Shown: positions 5,306 to 11,807 of the stretch, piece by piece
Numbering within the stretch: position 1 is the first letter of the stretch
Layout: each line of letters opens with the position of its first letter
Source of the DNA: CAYYFX01 sp964471155
Lineage (GTDB): Bacteria > ARS69
DNA length: 11,807 nucleotides
Direction: 5' to 3'
Assembly (NCBI GenBank): GCA_964471155.1
Contig: CAYYFX010000115.1
Location: 1 to 11,807 of the forward strand
Notes under the pieces: model-generated
The model's input: only the letters and a program-made list of their open reading frames with translations
The model's database searches: none
What the model was told of the DNA's origin: nothing
Translations under genes and position numbers: made by a program

Positions 5306-5725
5306 ATGTCCGTAACCGTCGAGACTCCCACCGGCCCGAAGCAGATCAAGTACGTCGTGAATCCCCGCGACGGGAAGCGGCGCAAGATGCGCGTGGTCCG
5401 TCCGCCGGACGACACCGGGCTGATCTGGCTCAACTGCCTGTCCACGAACGCCCTGATCTGCTGCGAGTACGACGAGGACCAGGACGCGGTCGCCAACCCG
5501 CGGGACGTGGGGGACTTCGGCGCCCCGGCGCCCGAGGAGTTCCGTACGTACGTTCCCGAGGAGTCGTACGAGGTGGGCGAGTTCATCTACCACCAGACGT
5601 GGCGGGATGTGGGCCGGGTCGTGCGGCGGCGGGATCTTCCGGGCAGCCGGCACGCCATCGACGTGGCGTTCCTGAACTACGGGCTGAAGATGCTCATCGT
5701 GGAGTCGACCACCTTCACCCGTTGA
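5306..5725 (+). CDS. Uncharacterised 139-residue protein, possible SH3/Tudor-like C-terminal half
   Basis: I do not recognise a named family. The N-terminal half is hydrophilic with a short hydrophobic, cysteine-bearing stretch (WLNCLSTNALICCEYDEDQ, about residues 45-65), too short and polar to be a signal peptide. The C-terminal half, from YEVGEFIYHQTWRDVGRVV to DVAFLNYGLKMLIVES, follows the pattern VG-x-IxH-xx-xG-x-V...V-x-F-xx-G-xK-x-L seen in small SH3/Tudor-like beta-barrel proteins; that comparison is from memory of the pattern and needs a profile search. The ATG at 5306 is preceded by AGGAGG at five bases. The gene has its own TTGACA promoter and a leader of about 100 nt, and it stands alone between the structured region and the rhomboid gene, so context does not reveal a function. 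Being coding is well supported; the role is open. Confidence 0.75.
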   Translation: MSVTVETPTGPKQIKYVVNPRDGKRRKMRVVRPPDDTGLIWLNCLSTNALICCEYDEDQDAVANPRDVGDFGAPAPEEFRTYVPEESYEVGEFIYHQTWRDVGRVVRRRDLPGSRHAIDVAFLNYGLKMLIVESTTFTR

Positions 5726-5869
5726 CGTGCCCTCCGGCGTCGGGGCCGGCGCGGGACCGGCGGCGCGAGCGCTGCTCCCGCCTGGCCGCGTTCCGGCTTC
5801 CTTCCCGCCGCCTGCGGGCCGCCGCCTCCTGCGGCCATCCGGCGGACGGATCCGCGCCGCGGAGACTCC

Positions 5870-6541
5870 GTGATCCTGCTTCCGATCCGTGACGAGAATC
5901 CCGCGCACCGCGTCCCGTGGATCACGGGCACGCTTCTGGCGGCGAACGTGGCCGTGTTCGCCTGGCAGCTCCTGGCGGGAGGCGCCGCGGCGGTCCACGG
6001 GCTCGGCTTCACGCCCGCCGCGTTCCGGGGCGCGACGTTCGCCGACGCGGCGCCGACGCTCTTCACGTCCATGTTCCTGCACGGGAACCTGCTGCACCTG
6101 GCCAGCAACCTGGTGTACCTCTGGGTCTTCGGGAACAACGTGGAGGATCTCCTCGGACCGGTCCGGTTCCTGTTCTTCTACGCGATGGCCGGGCTGGGCG
6201 GACACCTCGCGCACTTCGTCACGAACGCCGGCTCCACGATTCCCACGATCGGGGCGAGCGGCGCCATCTCCGGGATCCTCGCGGCGTACCTCCTGCGCTG
6301 GCCCGGAGCGCGGATCCACTCCATCCTGTTCCTGTTCGTGTTCCTGCGCTGGGTCCGCTGGCCGGCAGGGCTCGTCATCGGGTACTGGTTGCTCCTGCAG
6401 ATCCTGAACGGCGCGGCCGAACTCGGTGGCGCGGCGCGGGGAGGCGTGGCGTGGTTCGAGCACCTCGGGGGGTTCGCGGCGGGAGCGCTGTTCATGGCCG
6501 GACGACGGGACGTTCCCTCGCGGGGCTGGGGGCGCGGGTGA
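5870..6541 (+). CDS. Rhomboid-family intramembrane serine protease
   Basis: A 223-residue membrane protein that cleaves transmembrane substrates within the bilayer. The catalytic dyad is visible: Ser130 in GASGAISG and His198 in FEHLGGFAAG. Typical family sequence includes SMFLHGNLLHLASNLVYLWVFGNNVED, which carries the HxxxN feature (seen as HLASN), preceded by a first membrane segment at about 17-38. Six or so hydrophobic helices are apparent, ending in a short basic tail, and length is normal for a minimal bacterial rhomboid. The GTG start at 5870 has GGAG five bases upstream; no earlier start is better placed. Its stop TGA overlaps the ATG of the lipoprotein gene by one base, so the two are very probably cotranscribed. 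The substrate cannot be told from sequence. Confidence 0.95.
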   Translation: MILLPIRDENPAHRVPWITGTLLAANVAVFAWQLLAGGAAAVHGLGFTPAAFRGATFADAAPTLFTSMFLHGNLLHLASNLVYLWVFGNNVEDLLGPVRFLFFYAMAGLGGHLAHFVTNAGSTIPTIGASGAISGILAAYLLRWPGARIHSILFLFVFLRWVRWPAGLVIGYWLLLQILNGAAELGGAARGGVAWFEHLGGFAAGALFMAGRRDVPSRGWGRG

Positions 6542-7398
6542 TGCCGCGCCGGCGAAGGTCCTGCGGCCGTTCGGGGGCGACCTCCGCGAGGGTCGCGACG
6601 GTCGCGGCGGCGGGGCTCGCGGCGATACTCGCGGCGGGTTGCGCCGGACCGGCGCCGCCGCCCCCGGCCGCATGGGACGGGCCGGATCCTTCCGCGGCGA
6701 CCGCGCTCGCGAAGCTGCACGACCGCGCGTCGTCCTTCACCACGGCGCGTGCCGCCCTGGAGCTGACCTGGCGGGGGAGCGACGGCGGCGGGGACTCCGA
6801 GTCCTGCCGCGGCTCGCTGTCGTGGGTGCCGCCCGACTCGCTGCGCCTACGCGGCACCACGGCGGCGTTCTTCACCGTCTTCGATCTCGTGGCGGACGCG
6901 CGCAACGTCCGGCTCGACATCCCGCGGGAAGGGGTCGTGATCTTCGGAACGCGGGACGACCCGGCCTGGATGGAGCTTCCGCTCTCCGCGCGCGAGCTCG
7001 GCGTGGCGCTGCGCGCGGATCCGTGCGAGACGGATTCGTGCCGCGCCGCAGCGCGATGGGAGAGCGCGGATCCGCCCGTGCTCCGCGGCTCGGACTGGCG
7101 GATGCGCCTCGATGCGGACACCGGGCTGCCCGCGGCCTGGGCGCGCGACGGTTCGGAGCGGGAGGTGCTCTGGAGCGAGTGGTCCGTGCGGGACGGCGTG
7201 GCCTGGCCCCTGCGTATCGAAATCGTGGACCGCGCGCGGGCGGAGACCCTCGAGGTGCAGGTCGGACGGGTGGATCTGGACCGGCCTGTGCCGCCGAGCC
7301 GGTTCGCCCTGGAGATCGAGGAGGGGCGCGAGATACTCACCCTAAAAGAGGCGAATAACCGCCTGGATCGCCGTGGTGGAAGCGTTTTCCGCCCCTGA
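6541..7398 (+). CDS. Probable outer-membrane lipoprotein with LolA/LolB-like body
   Basis: A 285-residue exported lipoprotein. The N-terminus has a basic region (MPRRRRS), a hydrophobic stretch and the lipobox LAAGC, so Cys34 should be lipidated after signal peptidase II cleavage. A Pro/Ala-rich linker (GPAPPPPAA) follows. The body, with a short helical start (ALAKLHDRASSFTTARAALEL), then GSLSWVPPDSLRLRG and FDLVADARNVRLDIPREGVVIFG, matches the pattern of LolA/LolB-like or DUF4292-type lipoproteins that hold acylated molecules; this is a pattern judgement without a search. Four cysteines in the body (in SCRGS, DPCETDSCRA) could pair in the periplasm. The ATG overlaps the rhomboid stop (TGATG), giving a coupled pair. 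The gene ends before the sigma-factor promoter region. It could be involved in lipid or lipoprotein handling. Confidence 0.85.
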   Translation: MPRRRRSCGRSGATSARVATVAAAGLAAILAAGCAGPAPPPPAAWDGPDPSAATALAKLHDRASSFTTARAALELTWRGSDGGGDSESCRGSLSWVPPDSLRLRGTTAAFFTVFDLVADARNVRLDIPREGVVIFGTRDDPAWMELPLSARELGVALRADPCETDSCRAAARWESADPPVLRGSDWRMRLDADTGLPAAWARDGSEREVLWSEWSVRDGVAWPLRIEIVDRARAETLEVQVGRVDLDRPVPPSRFALEIEEGREILTLKEANNRLDRRGGSVFRP

Positions 7399-7434
7399 TC
7401 ACTCCCTGACCCGGGTGTAAATTCGAAGAAGACC

Positions 7435-7459
7435 CACTAATCTAGTGACGCAAGTCACT
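7435..7459. promoter_or_regulatory. Nested dyads overlapping the -35 of the sigma-factor promoter
   Basis: Two interlocking inverted repeats share a centre arm: CACTA-ATC-TAGTG (7435-7447) and AGTGAC-GCAA-GTCACT (7444-7459). This gives three alternating AGTG half-sites, the last ending on the first base of TTGACA. A bound protein would compete with RNA polymerase, so this is a good candidate operator. Confidence 0.6.
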
Positions 7460-7487
7460 TGACATCCAGTCGCAAGACGTCGTTAAT
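7459..7487 (+). promoter_or_regulatory. Sigma70-type promoter for the sigma-factor operon
   Basis: A perfect TTGACA (7459-7464), 17-base spacer and GTTAAT (7482-7487), four of six consensus positions. The predicted start is near 7494, giving a leader of about 70 nt before the ATG at 7566. The local sequence is clearly richer in A+T than flanking genes. Confidence 0.75.
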
Positions 7488-7493
7488 AGGAAC

Positions 7494-7521
7494 GGTTCTC
7501 GGGAGCACTCCGCGAAGAACC
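7494..7521 (+). repeat. Hairpin at the predicted 5' end of the sigma-factor mRNA
   Basis: GGTTCT (7494-7499) pairs with AGAACC (7516-7521), and the interior can add GGA/TCC pairs around GCAC. The stem starts at or next to the predicted transcription start, where a 5' hairpin would protect the mRNA or shape its translation. Confidence 0.5.
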
Positions 7522-7565
7522 TCCCCGGCGGACTGAACCCTGCCGGGACCGACTGGGAGGGAATC

Positions 7566-8432
7566 ATGAGCGCGAAGTCCACTGCGGCCAAGAGCCGAGA
7601 CCGTGTTCCCCTCGACGACTCCTTCGGGATGTACCTGCGGGACATCGGCCGGATTCCCCTGCTGACGCGCGAGCGGGAAGGGGAACTCGGTCGCCGGATC
7701 CGCGCCGGCGACGAGTCGGCGGTCCACGAGCTGGTCCAGGCGAACCTGCGGTTCGTCGTCAACATCGCCAAGAAGTACATGAACCGCGGGGTTCCCCTGG
7801 CGGATCTCGTGACCGAGGGGAATCTCGGCCTGTACGAGGCCGCGCGCCGCTTCGACGAGCGGCGCGGCTGCGCGTTCATCTCCTACGCCGTGTGGTGGAT
7901 CCGCCGGAACCTGAACAAGGCGCTCGCGGAGCAGATCCACCTCGTGCACTACCCGCACAGCCGCCGCGACACGCTGCGGGACGTGTGCCGTGCGGAGGAG
8001 GCGCTGGAGAAGAAGCTGGAGCGCGAGCCGTCCCTCGCCGAGGTCGCGTCGGCCATCGGCCGCCCCAGCCACGAGATCCAGGAGGCCATGGCCTCCGTCC
8101 GGGCCTACTCCATGGTCACGGACTACGACGACACCGAGCGTGAGGCGCCCCTCAGCCGGATCGCGGACGAGGACACGGCCTCGCCGCAGCTCGGCCTCGA
8201 GGATCTGGAGCTCGCGCAGGACGTGCGGGACGCGGTGGAGACGTTGAACCAGCGCGAGGAACTCATCCTGAACCTGTACTTCGGGCTGACGGGAGAGGAG
8301 CCCTACACGCTGGGCGAGATCGGCGACAAGCTGCATCTTTCGAAGGAGCGGATCCGCCAGTTGAAGGACCGCGCGCTCCACCGGCTCCGCACGAGCGGCG
8401 TGCACGGCCGGCTGGAAGCGCACCTGAACTGA
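7566..8432 (+). CDS. RNA polymerase sigma factor, sigma70 group 1/2 type (RpoD-like)
   Basis: A 288-residue sigma factor lacking region 1.1. Region 1.2 is at about 17-50 (DSFGMYLRDIGRIPLLTRERE), region 2 at about 55-125 (NLRFVVNIAKKY, DLVTEGNLGLYEAARRFD, FISYAVWWIRR), region 3 at about 130-205 and region 4 at about 220-285, ending in the helix-turn-helix YTLGEIGDKLHLSKERIRQL. The -35-reading helix is near standard (Glu and Arg kept, one Arg to Lys). In the -10-reading helix, the Gln after WWIR (E. coli Gln437) is Arg114, and Thr440 corresponds to Asn117. Region 3.0 also diverges (HLVHYPHSRRDTL). This favours a group 2 alternative sigma or altered -10 preference, but a primary role cannot be excluded. 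Start: GGGAGG five bases before ATG. The PerR-like gene follows after 26 bases, probably in one operon. Confidence 0.96.
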   Translation: MSAKSTAAKSRDRVPLDDSFGMYLRDIGRIPLLTREREGELGRRIRAGDESAVHELVQANLRFVVNIAKKYMNRGVPLADLVTEGNLGLYEAARRFDERRGCAFISYAVWWIRRNLNKALAEQIHLVHYPHSRRDTLRDVCRAEEALEKKLEREPSLAEVASAIGRPSHEIQEAMASVRAYSMVTDYDDTEREAPLSRIADEDTASPQLGLEDLELAQDVRDAVETLNQREELILNLYFGLTGEEPYTLGEIGDKLHLSKERIRQLKDRALHRLRTSGVHGRLEAHLN

Positions 8433-8458
8433 TCGGCGGTACGGGAAGGGAGCCGGCC

Positions 8459-8998
8459 ATGTCACCCTTCCGCCGGATCCCGGATCCGGATCGCGTCTTC
8501 GAGGTGGACTGGGCCGGGGTGGGCCTGCGCCGCACGCTGCAGCGCGAGGTCATCCTCGGTCTCGTCCACACGAGCACGGATCACCCTACTGCGGAGTGGA
8601 TCCACCAGGAGGCGCGCCGCGTCATCCCGGACATCAGCCTGGCCACGGTCTACCGCACGCTCCGCATCCTGAAGGAGAAGGGGCTGATCTACGAGTTCTC
8701 GGGCGGATCCAGCCCCGCCCGCTACGACGGAGTCACCCACGACCACGACTACGTCCGCTGCGTGTGCTGCGGCCTCGTGAGCGACGTGGACCTCCCCGGC
8801 ATCAGCGAACTCCGGCGCCGGGTGGGGGAGCGCACCGGGTTCTCCCTCGGCCGCGTGCCGCTCCTGTTCCAGGGCCTGTGCGCCTCGTGCGCGGCGAAGG
8901 GCGCGAGCCGCGCCGAGCGGGATCGCGCCCGCTTCGACGCCGCGGAGGAGACCCGCGGGGCGCACGGGACCGGTCGCACCGGCGGGACCGACCGGTGA
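8459..8998 (+). CDS. Fur-family metalloregulator, PerR-like
   Basis: A 179-residue winged-helix repressor of the Fur family. Helix-turn-helix: HPTAEWIHQEARRV and SLATVYRTLRILKEKGLI. The structural zinc site is complete: Cys101/Cys104 (CVCC) and Cys141/Cys144 (LCASC). By alignment to B. subtilis PerR, the regulatory metal ligands His37, Asp85, His91 and Asp104 correspond to His42, Asp90, His96 and Asp109. The Asp in RYDG is the PerR-type residue, where Fur has Glu. The fifth ligand, His93, is Tyr98 here, while an extra His94 lies two residues before His96. PerR proteins sense peroxide by metal-catalysed His oxidation, so sensing may be altered. A basic, Gly/Thr-rich tail of about 30 residues is added. 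The start at 8459 has AAGGGAG six bases upstream. Its stop overlaps the next gene (GTGA), following the sigma factor by 26 bases. Confidence 0.92.
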   Translation: MSPFRRIPDPDRVFEVDWAGVGLRRTLQREVILGLVHTSTDHPTAEWIHQEARRVIPDISLATVYRTLRILKEKGLIYEFSGGSSPARYDGVTHDHDYVRCVCCGLVSDVDLPGISELRRRVGERTGFSLGRVPLLFQGLCASCAAKGASRAERDRARFDAAEETRGAHGTGRTGGTDR

Positions 8999-9642
8999 GG
9001 ATCGAGGTCTTCCCGATGGGCGCGTTCCAGGTGAACTCGTACCTGCTCCGGTGCGAGGACACCGGCGCGTGCGTCGTTGTCGATCCCGGCGACGAGCCGG
9101 AGCGGCTTCTGGCGCGGCTGGACGAGACCGGGGTCGCGCCGTCGCACATCCTGAACACGCACGGCCACCTCGATCACGTCGCGGGCAACGCCGCCCTCAA
9201 GGCGCGCACGGATGCGCCCATCCTCATGCACCCGGACGACGGCTTCCTGATCGACGCGTTCGAGCAGCAGGCCGCGGCCTTCGGCCTGCGGCTCACCCGG
9301 CCGCCCGCCCCGGACGGGCCGCTGCACGAAGGGGACGAGGTGCGCTTCGGGAACTGCGTGCTGCGCGTGCGACGTGCGCCGGGGCACTCGCCGGGGCACG
9401 TCGTCCTCGTCGGCGACACCGACGTGATCTCGGGCGACGTGCTCTTCGCCGGGTCCATCGGCCGCACGGACCTTCCGGGCGGGGACCTGGGCGCGCTGCT
9501 CCGCTCCATCGACGACGTGCTCGTCCCGCTCGGCGACGCGATGCGCGTGCACCCGGGGCACGGCCCCGCCACCACCATCGGGGCCGAACGGCGCACGAAC
9601 CCGTTCCTGCAGGCGGACTTCCGGCGCTCGCTGCGCGGCTGA
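8995..9642 (+). CDS. Metallo-beta-lactamase-fold hydrolase, glyoxalase-II-like
   Basis: A 215-residue cytoplasmic hydrolase. The two-metal site is complete: THGHLDH (His56, His58, Asp60, His61), His131 in PGHSPGHV, the bridging Asp148 in GDVLF, and His189 in HPGHG. The sequence RTDLPGG is typical of the glyoxalase II-like and persulfide dioxygenase-like branch, which acts on thioester or similar substrates; the short length, without a glutathione-binding C-terminal domain, favours the small bacterial YcbL-type hydrolases. The substrate cannot be fixed. The GTG at 8995 overlaps the PerR-like stop and begins MRIEVFPMGAFQVNSYLL, the normal family N-terminus; the internal Met at 9016 would lose strand 1. 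Coupling to a peroxide-type regulator hints at a role in redox or aldehyde detoxification, but that is inference. It ends 16 bases from the convergent glycosyltransferase gene, with no clear hairpin between. Confidence 0.95.
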   Translation: MRIEVFPMGAFQVNSYLLRCEDTGACVVVDPGDEPERLLARLDETGVAPSHILNTHGHLDHVAGNAALKARTDAPILMHPDDGFLIDAFEQQAAAFGLRLTRPPAPDGPLHEGDEVRFGNCVLRVRRAPGHSPGHVVLVGDTDVISGDVLFAGSIGRTDLPGGDLGALLRSIDDVLVPLGDAMRVHPGHGPATTIGAERRTNPFLQADFRRSLRG

Positions 9643-9658
9643 TCGACGTCGCGCCGTC

Positions 9659-11728
9659 TCAGCGCGAGGCCGACCGCCCGATGCCGCGCCAGTCCACCGG
9701 CGGCCACGCGTACTCCGTGAGCCCGAGCTTGCGGCGCACGACGAGTTCCCCGTACAGCCAGAGTGCGGCGTCGTCCCGCGGATCCGCGGCGACCGCGCGC
9801 GCTGCCACCGCGAGCGCCTCGCGCTCCAGTCCGAGCGCGCGCAGCCGCCGCGCGTCCGCTGCCTGCGCCGGCGCGTCCGGCGCCGGGACGGCGAGCGGGT
9901 CCCGGCCGAAGACGGCGACCCCGAGCGCGGAGGCCTCATCGCGCCGGCCGCGCCGTGCGAGCGCCCGCACCGCGCGCGCAGCCTCGCCCGGATCGGGGGA
10001 CTCCCCGCGCGCGACCCGGAGGCGGTGCGTCGCCTCGGTCGCGAGGTCGTCGTCGCGGCCCCGCTCCGCGTGGACCAGGGCGGCGGCCGCGTCCCCCGCG
10101 AGCAGCGCGACCTCGCCGCGCACCCGCGCGACCTGCGCCGCGTACGCGGGATCCTCGGCCAGCGCGCGGACTGCGGGCGACTCCAGGACGGCCGCCGCCT
10201 CGCCCGCGCGGCCGACGCCGGCAAGCCACCACGCGTAGTCGAGCGCGGCCACGGCGTCGCGCGCCGCGGCGGCGGCCAGCGGCGCCTCGCGCGCCTCGAA
10301 CACCCGCCAGGTCACCCCGAACGACCGCACGGGCTCGAGGCGACGGAGCCAGCGGAGGCGGAGGTCGTCGCGGGAGAGGATCCCGTGCAGCGCGTTGACG
10401 TTCGCGGCCACGAGCCCCTCGACGGGACGATCCGGGTTGACCGCCACGGCGCGGCTGGCGGCCCACGCGCGGAAGATCCCCTCGTCCTGCCCCCAGTCCA
10501 GGTTCGAGTCGATGAGCCAGCGGTCGCCCCGCGCCGGTCCGCCGGCGAGCTCGTGGAAGTAGGCGAGCTGGTGCGGCGTGACGCGCGCCTGGGCGAGGAC
10601 GGCCCACGCGGCCAGCGCCGTCGCCGCCACCCGACCCGCGTGTCCCGCGCGCGCGATCCGCATCCAACCCGTGCCGGCCAGTGCGAGGAGGGCCGGCAGC
10701 ACGGGCAGCACGTGCCGCACGCCGATGTGGACGCGCTGCACGAGCGACATCCAGACGAGGAACACGGCGGCGGGCAGGAGGACCAGGGCGGCGAACCCGG
10801 CCGCGTCCCCCGCGCCGTCGCGCCGGCGCGCGAACGCCCACACGCCGGCCACGCCGCAGACCTGCAGCGCCAGCGGCGTCTTGAGCGCGAGCGCGACGGC
10901 GAAGTACTCCGGGAACCCTTCCGCCGAGCGCCGTCCGGCGAGGTACGCGAAGTGCCCGTGCCCCGCCTGCGCCAGCTTCGACAGGACGGACTCCACCCAC
11001 GCCCCCGGCAGCGGGCCCCACGCGGGGCCGGGACCGTACGACAGCCACGCGAAGACGACGGCGGCGCCGGCGCCGCACCCGGCCAGGACGGCGGCGCGGC
11101 GCAGCCGCTCGCGGCCGCGGGCCGGCAGCGCGGCCGCGCCGAGCGGGAGCGAGGCGAGGAGGAGGAGCGCGGTGGACTTGATCATGCACGCGACGCCCAG
11201 CGCCACCGCGAACCCGAGGAGGGCGTGCGCGTCGCCCGAGCGCGTCCACCGCCAGGCCAGGAGGCCGGCGAAGGTCGCGAAGGCCGCCACCGGCAGATCC
11301 AGCGTGGCCAGCCCGGCATGCGCCACGAGGTCCGGCGACAGCGCCGCCGCCGCCGCCGCCGCGAACCCCGCGGCCGTTCCGGCCGCCCGGGCCGCGAGCA
11401 ACCCCGTGGCCGCGACGAGCGCGAGCCCGAGCAGGACCACGGGCAGTCGCGCCGGCAGGAGATCGCGGGGCGTGTCCGCGAGCGGCCGGTCCGCCGTGCC
11501 GGACAGCACCGGCCCGGCGGCCACGAGCATCTGTCCCAGCGGCGGGTTCGCGAACCCGGAGGTGGGCCGCCCGGTCTTCCAGGCGAGGATCCCGGCCGGG
11601 ATGTGCGCGCCGAGCTCGTCGACGGTACCGGAGTGCACGGCGAGACCGCGCGCCACCGGCAGGAGGAACGCCGCCGCGACCGCCAGGGCGAGCCCGGCCC
11701 GTCCGGCCCGGATGGGGAAGCGGTTCAC
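9659..11728 (-). CDS. Membrane glycosyltransferase, GT39/PMT-type, with C-terminal TPR-like domain
   Basis: A 689-residue polytopic membrane protein that should transfer sugars from a polyprenyl-phosphate carrier. Near the N-terminus, TVDELGAHIPAG (Asp37-Glu38) matches the catalytic acidic pair of GT-C enzymes, followed by FANPPLGQML and DLVAHAGLATLDLPVAAF. RVHIGVRHVLPVLPALLALAG and DSNLDWGQDE (about 405-414) are typical of bacterial GT39 proteins. At least nine hydrophobic segments are apparent. From about residue 480 the sequence is helical, soluble and Ala/Arg-rich with TPR-like repeats, probably outside the membrane. The GTG at 11728 is preferred: CGGGG lies five bases upstream and an extended -10 (TGG-TATGCT, 11755-11763) lies just before it. 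The GTG at 11734 or an ATG at 11800 (24 extra residues, no visible ribosome site within the window) are alternatives. The acceptor is unknown. Confidence 0.9.
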   Translation of the reverse strand: MNRFPIRAGRAGLALAVAAAFLLPVARGLAVHSGTVDELGAHIPAGILAWKTGRPTSGFANPPLGQMLVAAGPVLSGTADRPLADTPRDLLPARLPVVLLGLALVAATGLLAARAAGTAAGFAAAAAAALSPDLVAHAGLATLDLPVAAFATFAGLLAWRWTRSGDAHALLGFAVALGVACMIKSTALLLLASLPLGAAALPARGRERLRRAAVLAGCGAGAAVVFAWLSYGPGPAWGPLPGAWVESVLSKLAQAGHGHFAYLAGRRSAEGFPEYFAVALALKTPLALQVCGVAGVWAFARRRDGAGDAAGFAALVLLPAAVFLVWMSLVQRVHIGVRHVLPVLPALLALAGTGWMRIARAGHAGRVAATALAAWAVLAQARVTPHQLAYFHELAGGPARGDRWLIDSNLDWGQDEGIFRAWAASRAVAVNPDRPVEGLVAANVNALHGILSRDDLRLRWLRRLEPVRSFGVTWRVFEAREAPLAAAAARDAVAALDYAWWLAGVGRAGEAAAVLESPAVRALAEDPAYAAQVARVRGEVALLAGDAAAALVHAERGRDDDLATEATHRLRVARGESPDPGEAARAVRALARRGRRDEASALGVAVFGRDPLAVPAPDAPAQAADARRLRALGLEREALAVAARAVAADPRDDAALWLYGELVVRRKLGLTEYAWPPVDWRGIGRSASR

Positions 11729-11754
11729 GTTCACCCCGCCGCGAGGGGACGGGC

Positions 11755-11763
11755 AGCATACCA
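11755..11763 (-). promoter_or_regulatory. Possible extended -10 promoter element for the glycosyltransferase gene
   Basis: Read on the minus strand, TGG-TATGCT forms a TGn-extended -10 whose start would be near 11748, about 20 bases before the GTG at 11728. The -35 position (AAGGCG) is a poor match, so this is tentative. Confidence 0.3.
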
Positions 11764-11807
11764 GAGCCGCGGCCCTCCGCCTTGCGGGTCGGGAGACCAT
11801 GGGCTAG

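Noticed and set aside
5216..6673. A 485-codon minus-strand open frame opposite the 5306 gene and the rhomboid gene
   Set aside because: Composition-driven shadow; the rhomboid motifs with catalytic Ser and His lie on the plus strand.
9643..9658. Bidirectional terminator between the convergent hydrolase and glycosyltransferase genes
   Set aside because: The 16-base gap and flanks show no clean stem with a T-run.
11340..11364. Short GCC-repeat run in the glycosyltransferase gene as a slippage switch
   Set aside because: It encodes an Ala run in a membrane segment, and trinucleotide changes would not shift the frame; probably only composition.
9936..11759. A 607-codon minus-strand frame starting at an ATG close to the glycosyltransferase start
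   Set aside because: Different frame from the GT39 motifs; the product is Arg/Gly/Ala-rich without domains, although GGAGGG lies upstream of its ATG.
1..11807. CRISPR arrays, insertion sequences, tRNAs, attachment sites
   Set aside because: No regularly spaced repeats, transposase-like frame or tRNA-like cloverleaf with a GGTTCGA-type loop was found by eye.

Overview
This is a high-GC window (roughly 70% G+C by eye) from a chromosome, most likely of a Gram-negative bacterium. The evidence is a lipobox lipoprotein with a LolA/LolB-like body, an NtrC-type sigma54 activator, a matching -24/-12 promoter, and an RpoD-like sigma factor of only 288 residues. That short sigma type, with the phrase FISYAVWWIR, recalls the Gemmatimonadota/FCB/Eisenbacteria side of the tree, but the sequence does not fix the phylum. 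Nothing indicates a phage, transposon, CRISPR array, tRNA or rRNA.

Left part (1-4531): the end of groEL, with an unusual His/Asp tail instead of Gly-Gly-Met repeats, is closed by a strong hairpin. Next is a translationally coupled PAS histidine kinase and NtrC-like regulator pair. Downstream lies a near-consensus sigma54 promoter (4042-4057) driving a small receiver protein whose phosphoacceptor Asp is replaced by Pro. An identical 13-bp GC-rich word lies once upstream of the kinase and twice just upstream of the sigma54 promoter. This suggests, but does not prove, a self-contained circuit: kinase, sigma54 activator, then a pseudo-receiver output.

Middle part (4532-5305): a run of hairpins, including two perfect palindromes, precedes a 51-residue Lys/Ala-rich histone-H1-like protein with a clear terminator. 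Immediately after it is a 151-nt segment (4865-5015) closed by a perfect 15-bp inverted repeat and containing four internal hairpins. Its 3' arm can instead form an overlapping 8-bp hairpin (4999-5022). It looks like an undescribed structured RNA or a two-state element and is, with the sigma54/pseudo-receiver unit, the best candidate for something new.

Right part (5306-9642): a 139-residue protein with a possible SH3/Tudor-like C-terminal half, behind a TTGACA promoter; a rhomboid protease overlapping a lipoprotein gene; then sigma factor, PerR/Fur-type regulator and glyoxalase-II-like metallohydrolase, apparently one operon. The sigma gene has a strong promoter with nested dyads at the -35 and a hairpin at the predicted mRNA 5' end. 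The far right (minus strand, 9659-11728) is a large membrane glycosyltransferase of the GT39/PMT type with a TPR-like C-terminal domain, convergent with the hydrolase gene.
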